Below, in pieces: positions 9,838 through 20,071 of a stretch of DNA of 64,000 nucleotides. Position 1 is the stretch's first letter, and every line of letters starts with the position of its first letter. The notes below the pieces were generated by a model that saw only the letters and a list, made by a program, of their open reading frames with translations, did no database searches and was not told the origin of the DNA. The position numbers and the translations under genes are program-made. Source of the DNA: Parvularcula dongshanensis (GTDB lineage Bacteria; Pseudomonadota; Alphaproteobacteria; Caulobacterales; Parvularculaceae); contig NZ_JACHOB010000001.1 of the NCBI RefSeq assembly GCF_014199615.1, positions 186,001 through 250,000 on the forward strand, in the 5' to 3' direction.

Positions 9838-10710
9838 TTAAACGCCGAGGCTGTCTCGGGGCGCTTCTCCACTCGCGGAGACGAGCCGGTCGCGAAGCTT
9901 CCCGATCGCCTGTTTCTCGATCTGGCGAACCCGCTCTTTCGAGAGGTTCAGCGAAACGCCCAATTCGGAGAGGGTTACCTTGTCCTCGCCGAAGAAGCGC
10001 TGGTCGATGATGATGCGCTCGCGCTCGGTCAGGCCGTCCATCGCGGCCGAGAGCCAGGCTCGCCGCTTCTCGAGGTCGATGGAGTCCTCCGCGGCGACGT
10101 CGGGTAGCTCGCGCTCGTCGGGGATCAGCTCCTGGCGCTCGGTGTCGCCCTCTTCCGAGAGGGTGGCGTTGAGCGATTGGTCGCGGCCGCCGAGGCGCGC
10201 CGTCATGAACTCGATGTCGCCAGCGCTGACGCGGAACTTCGCAGCCACGGTCTCGCGGGCCACGGGTGCGCCGGCGTCGACCTGCTCGATCATGGAGCGG
10301 ATGCGCGACAGGTTGAAGAAGATCGTCTTGTGCGCCGACTTCGAGCCGATCCGCACGATCGACCAGTTGCGAAGCACGTAGTCCTGCATCGAGGCACGGA
10401 TCCACCACCCGGCATAGGTGCAGAACCGGACCTCCCGGTCGCAGTCGAACCTCTTGGCCGCCTCGAGAAGGCCGATGACGCCTTCTTGGATCAGATCGCC
10501 GAGCGGCAGGCCGTAACCGCGAAACTTGATCGCGGTGGACACCGCCATCCGCATGTGCGCCTCGGTCAGCTCCTCGAGGGCCGCTTGGTCGCCTTCCTGA
10601 CACCAGGCGCGGGTCAGTTCCTGCTCCCGTTCTATGGACAGAAGGGGGGCGGACATAGCCCGGCGGATCGTGTCCTTTACGTAGTCGCGCGTGGGGCTGG
10701 CAGTCGCCAT
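9838..10710 (-). CDS. rpoH: RpoH-family sigma factor (RpoH2-like)
   Basis: Alternative sigma-32-type factor directing heat-shock or oxidative-stress promoters. The 290 residues contain region 2 (GYGLPLGDLIQEGVIGLL, RFCTYAGWWIRASMQDY, LRNWSIVRIGS), the RpoH box (HKTIFFNLSRIR) and region 4.2 (NLSKERVRQIEKQAI). ATG 10710 is preceded by GGGAGA at good spacing. Overall wording resembles the alphaproteobacterial RpoH2 branch more than RpoH1; this is family inference. It is transcribed toward ompA but separated by 215 bp, and diverges from ald. Confidence 0.93.
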   Translation of the reverse strand: MATASPTRDYVKDTIRRAMSAPLLSIEREQELTRAWCQEGDQAALEELTEAHMRMAVSTAIKFRGYGLPLGDLIQEGVIGLLEAAKRFDCDREVRFCTYAGWWIRASMQDYVLRNWSIVRIGSKSAHKTIFFNLSRIRSMIEQVDAGAPVARETVAAKFRVSAGDIEFMTARLGGRDQSLNATLSEEGDTERQELIPDERELPDVAAEDSIDLEKRRAWLSAAMDGLTERERIIIDQRFFGEDKVTLSELGVSLNLSKERVRQIEKQAIGKLRDRLVSASGEAPRDSLGV

Positions 10711-10893
10711 TGGGCTCTCCCGTCTGGTCCGTTCGGAGGTTGCCGACGGTTCACAAACAGGCCGCCCCGGCGACGGTTCCCTGACCACGGCAACGAATCG
10801 CCTGCGGGGCACCACACGCTTCGGAGAAGACAGGGTGACAAGCCCTCATCGGCAGCTTAGCGCAGCCCGCGACATCACGGCGGAGGAAGCCCC

Positions 10894-12000
<1,107 letters not shown>

Positions 12001-12008
12001 GAGGCGGC

Positions 12009-13043
12009 TTGGGGGGCGGATTCGAGATCGGAGGGCACAAGCTCTCCCCCGGTGAGGCGCGGACGCTCGACATCCCGCTCAGCCGGCTGGCCGACCACAC
12101 CCGGATGCGCCTCGGCATCCGCGTGGTGCACGGCAAGAAGCCGGGGCCGGTCATCTTCGTCTCCGCGGCGATCCACGGCGACGAGGTGTTGGGCTGCGAG
12201 ATCATCCGCCGCCTCATCGCCTCGAGGCAGCTGCGCGCCCTTGCCGGCACGGTGATCTTCGTGCCGGTCGTCAACGCCTACGGCTTCGTCTCGAACTCGC
12301 GCTACCTGCCTGACCGGCGCGACCTGAACCGGTCCTTCCCCGGTCACGAGGAGGGCTCCCTCGCCTCGCGCCTCGCCCATACCTTCATGCACGAGGTCGT
12401 CGAACGCGCCGACGTCGGGATCGACCTTCATACGGGCGCGATCCACCGCTCGAACCTGCCGCAGATCCGGGCCAACCTCGCCGACAAGAGGACGTCCCTC
12501 CTCGCCGAGGCCTTCGGCGCGCCCGTGACGCTGAACGCCAGCGTCCGCGACGGCTCGCTGCGCGAGGCGGCGGGCGAGCGCGGCACGCCGGTCCTCCTCT
12601 ACGAAGCGGGCGAGGCGCTGCGCTACGACCCCGCCTCGGTGCGCGTCGGGGTGCGCGGCTGCCTCCGTGTGATGGAGGCGATGGGCATGATCGGGCCGCA
12701 CAAGCACGCGGGCAAACCAACGATCCATCTCGGCCGGTCGAACTGGATCCGCTGTCCCTCCGGCGGCCTCCTGCGCCTCAAGAAGCGGCTCGGCGACCCG
12801 ATCGAGCGCGGTGAGACGGTCGGCGTCGTCTCCGACCCGTTCGGCGAGCACGAGGATCCGCTCATCGCGCCCTTCGGCGGCATCGTCATCGGGCGGCTCA
12901 ACATGCCCGTGGTCAACAGGGGCGACGCGGCGCTGCACGTCGCGCATCTCAAGGGGGACGTTCACGAGGCGACGATCGTGACCGAGAGCGTGCGCAACAG
13001 CATCTTCGGCGACGAGGACCCCCTCTACGACACCCCGCTCTGA
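12009..13043 (+). CDS. Succinylglutamate desuccinylase/aspartoacylase family protein
   Basis: Zinc-dependent amidohydrolase of the AstE/AspA family (344 residues). The zinc and catalytic motifs HGDE and IDLHTG are present, with an N-terminal carboxypeptidase-like domain and a C-terminal beta domain. The start is TTG 12009: AGGAGG at 11999-12004 overlaps the ald stop and no ATG occurs until deep in the domain. By position it may supply the AstE step, removing succinate from N-succinylglutamate. The sequence looks more like the general aspartoacylase branch than canonical AstE, so substrate is inferred. Confidence 0.85.
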   Translation: MGGGFEIGGHKLSPGEARTLDIPLSRLADHTRMRLGIRVVHGKKPGPVIFVSAAIHGDEVLGCEIIRRLIASRQLRALAGTVIFVPVVNAYGFVSNSRYLPDRRDLNRSFPGHEEGSLASRLAHTFMHEVVERADVGIDLHTGAIHRSNLPQIRANLADKRTSLLAEAFGAPVTLNASVRDGSLREAAGERGTPVLLYEAGEALRYDPASVRVGVRGCLRVMEAMGMIGPHKHAGKPTIHLGRSNWIRCPSGGLLRLKKRLGDPIERGETVGVVSDPFGEHEDPLIAPFGGIVIGRLNMPVVNRGDAALHVAHLKGDVHEATIVTESVRNSIFGDEDPLYDTPL

Positions 13044-13087
13044 GGCCTGCGGTTGGCCGCAGGCGCTGCGGCCTCTACACCTCGTCC

Positions 13088-14347
13088 ATGAGTCTCGACC
13101 CCAGCTTCAAAGACATCCTCGCCAGCCTCGACGGCCGCGGCGACGCCATGGCGCGCGACGTGCTCGCCTGGTCCGCGATCAACTCGGGCACCCAGAACCT
13201 GCCCGGCCTCGAACGCGTCGCGGGCGAGGTCCTGCCGCAGTTCGAAGCGGCAGGCTTCGAGGCACGCACCCTGCCCCCGTCCGAAGTGACCGAGATCGAC
13301 GCGGACGGGCGCGAGGCCGAGATCGAGCGCGGGCCGGTCCACGTCCTCACCGCTCGGCCCGAAGCGAAGCGGCGCGTGCTGATGACCGGCCACCTCGACA
13401 CCGTCTTCCCCAAGACCGCCGACTTCCAGCGGGCCGAGGACCGGGGCGACGGCACGCTGCACGGTCCCGGCGTCGCGGACATGAAGGGCGGCATCCGCGT
13501 CATGCTCGAGGCCGCCTCGACCTTCCTGAAGACGCCTTACGCGGACGAGGTCGGCATCGACGTCGTCCTCAACTCCGACGAGGAGACGGGCAGCCACGCC
13601 TCCGCCTCCGTCCTCCACGAACGCGCGCTCGCCGCCGACATCGGCCTCGTCTACGAGCCCGCTCTGCCCGACGGCACGCTGGCGGGCGCGCGGGCGGGGT
13701 CCGGGCACTACACCTTCACCGTGCGCGGCCTCGCCGCGCATGCGGGACGCGAGTTCGAGAAGGGCCGCAACGCGATCCTCGGCGCCGCGCGCCTGATGGG
13801 CGCGATCGACCGGCTGAACGGACAACGCGACGGGGTCACCTTGAACCTCGGCGTCATCGGCGGCGGTCAGGCGACCAACGTCGTGCCCGACCTCTGCCTC
13901 GTCCGCATGAACGTGCGCGGGCGGCGGACCGAGGACCTCACCTGGGTCGACGCTCAGATCCGCCGCACGGTGGACGAAGGTAACGCGGCCGAAGGCTTCG
14001 GCGCCGGCATCCGCGTCGAGCTTCACGGCGGCGTCCACCGGCCGGTCAAGGAGATGCGCGGGGGCACCGCGATGCTCTTCGATGCGGTCAGGCAAGCCGG
14101 ATCGAGCCTGGGAATCGGCATCGACTGGGCGCCGACGGGCGGATGTTGCGACGGCAACAACCTCGCGGCGGCGGGCCTGCCCAACGTCGACACGCTCGGC
14201 GTCGTCGGCGGAAAGATCCACTCCGACCAGGAATACACGGTCAAGGACAGCTTCGTGCCGCGGGCCAAGCTCTCGCTCCTCCTCCTGATGCTGCTCGGTT
14301 CGGGCCAAGTTCCGTGGCCCGCCCGTCTGGACGCGGAGGCCGCATGA
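13088..14347 (+). CDS. M20 family metallohydrolase (carboxypeptidase G2-like)
   Basis: Dizinc amidohydrolase/peptidase of family M20 (419 residues). Metal-site motifs are GHLDTVF, GVADMKGG, DEETGS and KIHSDQE. A dimerisation lid domain lies between them (GLAAHAGREFEKGRN). It lies 44 bp after the desuccinylase-like gene and its stop overlaps astA as ATGA, so it belongs to the arginine operon. It may deacylate a succinylated or other N-acyl amino acid, but the substrate cannot be read from sequence. Confidence 0.86.
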   Translation: MSLDPSFKDILASLDGRGDAMARDVLAWSAINSGTQNLPGLERVAGEVLPQFEAAGFEARTLPPSEVTEIDADGREAEIERGPVHVLTARPEAKRRVLMTGHLDTVFPKTADFQRAEDRGDGTLHGPGVADMKGGIRVMLEAASTFLKTPYADEVGIDVVLNSDEETGSHASASVLHERALAADIGLVYEPALPDGTLAGARAGSGHYTFTVRGLAAHAGREFEKGRNAILGAARLMGAIDRLNGQRDGVTLNLGVIGGGQATNVVPDLCLVRMNVRGRRTEDLTWVDAQIRRTVDEGNAAEGFGAGIRVELHGGVHRPVKEMRGGTAMLFDAVRQAGSSLGIGIDWAPTGGCCDGNNLAAAGLPNVDTLGVVGGKIHSDQEYTVKDSFVPRAKLSLLLLMLLGSGQVPWPARLDAEAA

Positions 14348-15372
14348 GCTTCCTCTCCGTCCGCCCCGTCCGCATGTCGGACCTCGACGCGCTTTGCGAG
14401 ATCGCCGCGACCTCCGGCACGGGCATGACGACCGTCCCCTCCTCGCCTTCGGCCATGGCGGAGCGCATCGCGCTGTCCGAAGCCGCCTTCGCCGGCCAGG
14501 GCAAAGCCGGACCGAAGGACGTCTTCTTCTTCGTCCTCGACGACGGGACGCGAGCCGTCGGCATGGCCAGCATCTTCCCCGATCTCGGCGCGGACCGTCC
14601 GTTCTACTCCTACCGTCTCAGCCACGTCGCAGCCCAGGCGCCGGAACTCGACATCCGGGCCGAGACGGACGTTCTGCACCTCGTCAACGACTTCCACGGC
14701 TACACCGAGATCGGCACGCTGCTGGTCGGGGACGCCGCCCGCGGCAAGGGAGCGGGCCGTCTTCTCTCCTTGTCCCGCTTCGCCTTCCTCGCCCTCCACC
14801 GGGAGCGCTTCGGCCCGCGGGTGATGGCGGAGATCAGGGGCTGGTTCGACGAAGAGGACCGCTCGCCGTTCTGGGATGCTGTCGCGAGCCGGTTCTTTCA
14901 CCTGAGCTTTCAAGAAGCGGACAGGCGCTCGGCGCAGGACTTCCGTTTCATCGCGGACCTGATGCCCAAATATCCGATCTACGTGGACCTGCTGCCCGAC
15001 GAGGCTCGAGAGACGATCGGCAAGCCGCATTCCACCTCTCAGTACGCGATGCGCATGCTCGAAACCGAAGGCTTCGAGTGGACGCGCTGCATCGACATCT
15101 TCGACGGCGGACCCAGCCTCGAGTGCCGGCTCGACCAGATCAGGACGGTCCGCAAGGCGCGCGCCCTGACCGTGAGGATCGGAGACGAAGAGAGCGACCC
15201 GTCCGAACTCGTCGCGAGCCCCGCAGCGAGCGGTTTCGCCAGCCTCATCGCGTCGGGCCCCGTGACGAAGGAGACCGTAACGCTACATGCCGCCCAGGCC
15301 GAACGCCTCGGCCTCAGCGAAGGCGAGAAGGCGCTGGTGACGCCGCTGCGAGCCGTGAGGGCAAAGCTATGA
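14344..15372 (+). CDS. astA: Arginine N-succinyltransferase
   Basis: First step of the AST pathway: L-arginine plus succinyl-CoA gives N2-succinylarginine. 342 residues with the family hallmarks SVRPVRMSDLDAL, TEIGTLLV and GKGAGRLLSLSRF (acyl-CoA loop), MAEIRGWFDEEDRSPFWDA and the C-terminal DGGPSLE. It overlaps both neighbours by four bases (ATGA), so astA, astD and astB are translationally coupled. Confidence 0.95.
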   Translation: MSFLSVRPVRMSDLDALCEIAATSGTGMTTVPSSPSAMAERIALSEAAFAGQGKAGPKDVFFFVLDDGTRAVGMASIFPDLGADRPFYSYRLSHVAAQAPELDIRAETDVLHLVNDFHGYTEIGTLLVGDAARGKGAGRLLSLSRFAFLALHRERFGPRVMAEIRGWFDEEDRSPFWDAVASRFFHLSFQEADRRSAQDFRFIADLMPKYPIYVDLLPDEARETIGKPHSTSQYAMRMLETEGFEWTRCIDIFDGGPSLECRLDQIRTVRKARALTVRIGDEESDPSELVASPAASGFASLIASGPVTKETVTLHAAQAERLGLSEGEKALVTPLRAVRAKL

Positions 15373-16832
15373 CCGGACAGAACTACATCGGCGGCGCGTG
15401 GACGGACGGGGGCGGCGAAGAGATGACTTCCGCTGCGCCCGCGACCTCGCAGACGCTTTGGACGGGCCGAGCGGCAAGCACGGATCAGGCGTGGGACGCG
15501 ATGCACGCCGCCGCCTCGGCCTTCCCGGGCTGGTCGAAGCGCCCGCTCGAAGAGCGCGTGGCGATCGTCGAGCGCTACTCCGGCCTCGCAAGCGAGCGCA
15601 AGGAGGAGATGGCGCTTCTGATCGCACGGGAGACCGGCAAGCCGCTTTGGGACGCCCGTACCGAGGCCGGCGCGATCGCGGGCAAGGCGAAGCTCGCCCT
15701 GTCAGCCTATCACGACCGCACCCCGACCGAGACCAAGGAGACGCCCGCGGCGACCTTGCGCATCGCGCACAGGCCCCACGGCGCGATGGTCGTGATCGGC
15801 CCGTTCAACTTTCCCGGCCACCTGCCGAACGGGCACATCGTCCCGGCCCTGATCGCGGGCAACACGGTCGTCTTCAAGCCGTCCGAACAGACCCCCGCCG
15901 TCGCCGAGCTGATGGTGTCGTGGTGGCACGAAGCGGGGCTGCCGGACGGCGTCCTCAACCTCGTCCAGGGCGGCCGGGCCGTCGGCGAGGCGCTGATCGG
16001 CGATCCGCGCACCAACGGCGTTCTCTTCACCGGCGGCGTCAAAGGCGGCCTCGCCATCCACCGCGCGCTCGCGGGCCGGCCCGAGGTGATCCTCGCGCTC
16101 GAGCTGGGCGGCAACAACCCGCTGATCGCTTGGGACATCGAGGATGCGGACGCGGCGGCACGCGTCGTCGCCAAGTCCGCCTTCATCACCTCCGGCCAGC
16201 GGTGCACCTGCGCCCGCCGCCTGATCGTGCCCGACGGCGCGCCCGGTGACCGGATCGTCGAGGCGGTAGCGAACCTCATTCCCCGCCTTCGCCTCGGCGT
16301 GCCCGAGGACGAGCCCGAACCGTTCCTGGGTCCCGTCATCGACGCGCGATCGGCCGACGCGGTCCTGGACGCGCAAGAAGCGAAGCTCGCCGCGGGCGCG
16401 AAGGCGATCGTTCCCGCCGGACGCTCGAACCTCGGCGCGGCCTTCGTCACGCCCGGCCTCCTCGACGTCACGCATGGGGGCCACGAGGACGAAGAGGTCT
16501 TCGGCCCCCTCCTCCAGGTGATCCGCACGCCCGACTTCGGCGAGGCGCTGCACGTCGCGAACGACACGCGCTTCGGCCTCGCCGCCGGGCTCCTCTCCGA
16601 CGACGAGGCGCTCTGGGACCGCTTCAAGACGGACATCCGGGCCGGCATCGTGAACTGGAACCGCCAGACGACGGGCGCGTCGGGCGCCGCGCCCTTCGGG
16701 GGGCCCGGTCTATCCGGCAACCACCGGCCCGCCGGCTACTACTCAGCCGACTACTGCGCATGGCCGATGGCGAGCATGATGGAGGCGGGGCCGCTCAAGG
16801 ACGAAGCAGCGATGGTCGGGGTGCTGGCGTGA
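15369..16832 (+). CDS. astD: N-succinylglutamate 5-semialdehyde dehydrogenase
   Basis: NAD-dependent aldehyde dehydrogenase for the fourth AST step. 487 residues with the general base region LELGGNNP, catalytic Cys in SGQRCTCARR and coenzyme-binding segments GPFNFPGHLPNGH and FTGG. It overlaps astA (ATGA) and astB (GTGA). No astC aminotransferase lies in the window, so the preceding transamination must come from elsewhere, for example a broad-specificity ArgD (inference). Confidence 0.95.
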   Translation: MTGQNYIGGAWTDGGGEEMTSAAPATSQTLWTGRAASTDQAWDAMHAAASAFPGWSKRPLEERVAIVERYSGLASERKEEMALLIARETGKPLWDARTEAGAIAGKAKLALSAYHDRTPTETKETPAATLRIAHRPHGAMVVIGPFNFPGHLPNGHIVPALIAGNTVVFKPSEQTPAVAELMVSWWHEAGLPDGVLNLVQGGRAVGEALIGDPRTNGVLFTGGVKGGLAIHRALAGRPEVILALELGGNNPLIAWDIEDADAAARVVAKSAFITSGQRCTCARRLIVPDGAPGDRIVEAVANLIPRLRLGVPEDEPEPFLGPVIDARSADAVLDAQEAKLAAGAKAIVPAGRSNLGAAFVTPGLLDVTHGGHEDEEVFGPLLQVIRTPDFGEALHVANDTRFGLAAGLLSDDEALWDRFKTDIRAGIVNWNRQTTGASGAAPFGGPGLSGNHRPAGYYSADYCAWPMASMMEAGPLKDEAAMVGVLA

Positions 16833-18163
16833 GCGCGGTCGAGGTCAACTTCGACGGTCTGGTCGGGCCGACCCATAATTATGGCGGCCTGTCGGTCGGC
16901 AACGTCGCCTCGATGAGCCATGGCGACGAGCCCTCCAACCCTCGCGCAGCCGCCCTGCAGGGCCTCGTCAAGATGCGGGCGCTCTTGAGGATGGGGATAA
17001 GACAAGGCGTCCTGCCGCCGCACGAGCGGCCCTACGTGCCGAAGCTTCGCCGTTTCGGCCTGACCGGCACCGACGCCGAGGTCATCCGGCGGGCGGGACG
17101 GGAGGCCCCAACGCTGTTGCGCAACTGCGCTTCGGCGTCGGCGATGTGGACCGCGAACGCCGCGACCGTCAGTCCCTCGGCCGATACGGACGACGAGCGG
17201 GTGCACTTCACGCCCGCCAACCTCGCAGCGATGTTCCACCGCTCGATCGAGCCCCCCTTCACGGGCCGGGCCCTCCGCGCCATCTTCGCGGGGGATCCGT
17301 TCGTGCACCACGAGCCCGTACCCGGCGGCGGCGCGATGGGGGACGAGGGTGCGGCGAACCACACCCGCCTCGCCGCGAGCCACGGCGCGCCCGGTCTCGA
17401 GCTCTTCACCTATGGCCGGTCCGCCTTCGAGCGCCTCTCCTCCGTACGCTTCCTGCCGCGACAGGCGAAGGAAGCCTCCGAGGCCGTCTTCCGCCGTCAC
17501 AAGCTCGACGAGGGCCGGACCGTCTTCGTCCGGCAGAGCCAAGAGGCGATCGACGCCGGCGCCTTCCACAACGACGTCGTCGGCGTCGGCAACGGCACGG
17601 TCCTCCTCTATCACCAGAAGGCTTATGAACGCCCTGGCGAGATGCGCGCCGAGGTCACGGCCAAGGCCGCCGCGCTCGGCTTCGAGCCGACCTTCATCGA
17701 GGTGACCGAGGACGAGCTCCCGCTCGAGGACGCGATCTCTTCCTACCTCTTCAACTCGCAGCTCGTGACGCTGCCGAGCGGCCGCATGAGCTTGGTCCTG
17801 CCGACCGACGCCGAGGAGAACGAAGCGACCAAAGCCTGGGTCGATGCCAATGTCGGCGGCAACGGCCCGATCGCGAAGGCACAGTTCCTCGACGTGAAGC
17901 AGTCCATGGCGAACGGCGGCGGTCCCGCCTGCCTGCGCCTCAGGGTCGTTCTGACCGACGAGGAGCTCGCCGCCGTCGCACCGGGCGTCCTCCTCGACGA
18001 AGCGGGGATCGACGCGCTCGAGGACTGGGTCCGGGCGCATTATCGCGACCGGCTGACGCCTACGGATCTTGGCGATCCCGCCTTGCTTCACGAGAGCCGC
18101 GAGGCGCTCGACGCGCTGACCCGCCTCTTGGGTCTCGGCAACCTCTACGACTTCCAACTGTAG
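16829..18163 (+). CDS. astB: N-succinylarginine dihydrolase
   Basis: Second AST step: hydrolyses succinylarginine to succinylornithine, CO2 and two ammonia. 444 residues from a GTG start overlapping astD. Family motifs are GLVGPTHNYGGLSVGN at the N-terminus, RNCASASAMWTANAATVSPS, FHNDVVGVGN and the Cys-containing GGGPACLRLRV near the C-terminus. Last gene of the operon; the 557 bp downstream are noncoding. Confidence 0.96.
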   Translation: MSAVEVNFDGLVGPTHNYGGLSVGNVASMSHGDEPSNPRAAALQGLVKMRALLRMGIRQGVLPPHERPYVPKLRRFGLTGTDAEVIRRAGREAPTLLRNCASASAMWTANAATVSPSADTDDERVHFTPANLAAMFHRSIEPPFTGRALRAIFAGDPFVHHEPVPGGGAMGDEGAANHTRLAASHGAPGLELFTYGRSAFERLSSVRFLPRQAKEASEAVFRRHKLDEGRTVFVRQSQEAIDAGAFHNDVVGVGNGTVLLYHQKAYERPGEMRAEVTAKAAALGFEPTFIEVTEDELPLEDAISSYLFNSQLVTLPSGRMSLVLPTDAEENEATKAWVDANVGGNGPIAKAQFLDVKQSMANGGGPACLRLRVVLTDEELAAVAPGVLLDEAGIDALEDWVRAHYRDRLTPTDLGDPALLHESREALDALTRLLGLGNLYDFQL

Positions 18164-18720
18164 AAGGGTTGTTTCTCTTTCGTGGCGCTACCGCTCGCTC
18201 GCGCTCGCTACTTGAGCGCTGGGCTGGCGGCACGGGCATTCGGCCGGTGCGCCAGCGTCGCTGGGCCGGCGGGTTTCGGGCACGCCGAAGCGCCGACCTG
18301 TCGTCGGTGTCGAAGTCGCCGGGTGTCCGGACGTCCCCGCGCTGAGCGCGAAGGGAAAGTGATACTGTAGCCCAGAACGGTGAACGTCCGGCGGCGATCT
18401 TGTCGAGGGGCCCTCGCAGGGGGCGACCTTTCGGCGCCTTGGTCCGCGATAGCGCTTGAAGCCCTCGTCCTTCAGCGATGAGCCATGAGCCCCGATCAGC
18501 CACTCATGGTACGGGCCGCTACGCCCGCTCGCCTTAGGATCACCGTCCCCCGAACCGATGAGTAGCGTGCACACCGCCCGGCCTGTCCGAGAGAACGGGG
18601 GCAGCATGGCATGGAAAAACGGGGCGGGGATAAGTTCGCAGGGCGGCGCGCCGTACCCGGATTCCTGCCTAACCGATCATGGCTGCGCGCCTCTCGCTGC
18701 GGACGCGGACCGTCTCGGCC
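18164..18720. other. 557-bp noncoding gap after astB
   Basis: No frame here reads as a convincing protein: candidate frames are low-complexity, Arg/Pro/Ser-rich and lack start signals. It contains one copy of an imperfect repeat (18577-18636) also found at 25411-25467. A short inverted GC-rich run near 18195-18215 is visible, but there is no T-tract terminator and no tRNA. Confidence 0.6.
18577..18636. repeat. Imperfect dispersed repeat, copy A
   Basis: About 60 bp resembling 25411-25467 in the same orientation. Both begin CCCGGCC, pass through an ACGGGGG block and ATGGCA, and end in an exact 15-base match GGGCGGGGATAAGTT. Both copies lie in long noncoding gaps. Function unknown. Confidence 0.55.
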
Positions 18721-19731
18721 TCAGCCGTCCGCTTCTGGAACGTAGACGCGGCGACAACGGCGAAGACGATCTTCGCCGCCCCAGGCTTCGAAGGCGGCCT
18801 TCGCCGTCTCGACGATCCGGTCGGCTTCGTAAGGGCCCTGGTCCACGTCGCCGCCGAAGAAGACGGTCAGAACGTCCTGGCCCTGAACCTGCCCTCGGTA
18901 GCGGTTCGCGGAAGTGGCTGCCGCTTCGGGAAGACCGCTCACCGCGCGGGCGAGCGCGACCGAGCCCGTACCGGCGCGCGGGGCGAAGTCCCCGACGATG
19001 AAGGGCACGGGGTCGCAGGCCCGGCCCGGCGGACAGCCCCGCACACGCAGCGCGACGCCGTAAGTGCCCAGAGGGACGCCCTGGTCCCGGCGGACCCCCG
19101 CATACCGCGTCGTGCCGGCGTCAAGGTAGGGCCACCCCTCGTCATCGCGCAGGGCCGTGCGGCTGACGTAGAAGCCGGGGGCCGGGTCGTCCGCCCCCTG
19201 AAGGATCGGCTCGGCCCTCGGCACGTTAACGCCGTTCACCCTAGCGGAACCTTGCGCTTCGATCTCGTGCCACCGAACGGCCCCCGCCTCGCCGCTACGC
19301 CAACCCGCCTCTTCGATCGCCAGGACCTGCCGCTCGAACCTGTTGCAGGCCGTCTCGTTCGCGCCGCCTTCGAAGCGGACGCCGTTCGGCAGCGTCATCT
19401 CGCCGGCATTGCACCGGGCGAGCAGCGCGCCCCCCGCCGCGTTGCGCGGGTGATAGGCGACCGGACTTCCGGCAAGCGTAACGGTGAGGGGCGCCAGGCT
19501 CAGAAGAGTGCCGTCGTCGAGCGCAAGGAAAGCCTGGCCGCCACGCGTTGTCACCTCGCCGCCGCAATCGCCGCCATCCGCCCCAAGAGTAAGGTCGAAG
19601 GGGGCCGCCCGGCCGGGCGCGGACACGGCTCTTTCCGTAGGCTGTTTTCCTTCCGCCGGAGCAGGGCCGCTCGTGCTGGCGCAGCCGGAGAGAAGCAGGC
19701 CGAAGCCGAAGATGCAGGCGGCTCGCCTCAC
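18721..19731 (-). CDS. Lipoprotein, possibly with a chitosanase-like (GH75-type) fold
   Basis: 336 residues starting with a lipoprotein signal (MRRAACIFGFGLLLSGCAS, lipobox Cys17). A Cys-containing central region follows. Then comes a segment reading GFYVSRTALRDDEGW, YLDAGTTRYAGV and PLGTYGVALRV, which reminds me of the vS-TsL / yvDa-ipY pattern of fungal and bacterial GH75 chitosanases. That match is from memory and weak; catalytic Asp/Glu cannot be confirmed. The GTG start overlaps the stop of a small upstream frame (GTGA), suggesting coupling. Likely anchored in the outer membrane, facing the periplasm. Confidence 0.75.
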   Translation of the reverse strand: MRRAACIFGFGLLLSGCASTSGPAPAEGKQPTERAVSAPGRAAPFDLTLGADGGDCGGEVTTRGGQAFLALDDGTLLSLAPLTVTLAGSPVAYHPRNAAGGALLARCNAGEMTLPNGVRFEGGANETACNRFERQVLAIEEAGWRSGEAGAVRWHEIEAQGSARVNGVNVPRAEPILQGADDPAPGFYVSRTALRDDEGWPYLDAGTTRYAGVRRDQGVPLGTYGVALRVRGCPPGRACDPVPFIVGDFAPRAGTGSVALARAVSGLPEAAATSANRYRGQVQGQDVLTVFFGGDVDQGPYEADRIVETAKAAFEAWGGEDRLRRCRRVYVPEADG

Positions 19732-19913
19732 CGGGCGGGACAGGCCAACGTCTCGATCTGATCGCTTGCCGACTCTTCGTCCTCTTCGGAACGCTTTTGC
19801 TCCGCGTAGGGCGGAACCGGAACGCAGAAGAGGTGGGGCAGACCGGCGAGGCCGCAGCGCTCTTCGCCGTCACAGACGTGGACGTGACGTGGCAAGATCC
19901 AAGAAGACCGCAT
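19728..19913 (-). CDS. Small Cys-containing hypothetical protein
   Basis: 61-residue frame with ATG 19913, an AGGGG five bases upstream, and a stop overlapping the lipoprotein GTG by four bases. The N-terminal half has three Cys (VCDGEERCGL, LFCVP) and the C-terminal part is acidic. No family recognised. Support comes from the ribosome site and the coupling overlap, so it may be a short real gene or only a leader peptide. Confidence 0.45.
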   Translation of the reverse strand: MRSSWILPRHVHVCDGEERCGLAGLPHLFCVPVPPYAEQKRSEEDEESASDQIETLACPAR

Positions 19914-20071
19914 CGCACCCCTGGCCCTTCGTCCCCCAGCGAACCTTGCCGAATCACGCCCGCGCGATCAAGAGTCACTGTGGTTGAAATGCGGCAGGCG
20001 CCACAATTCTGACGCGACCGGCCGTTGAGAGCCCCTGGCGCAGCGCGGCGCGGTCTGGCAGAGGCGGGCCC

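Noticed and set aside
18580-18640. ACTTATCCCC in the repeat as DnaA boxes or a replication origin
   Set aside because: Only about six of nine bases match the DnaA box, there is one per copy, and no replication gene is near.
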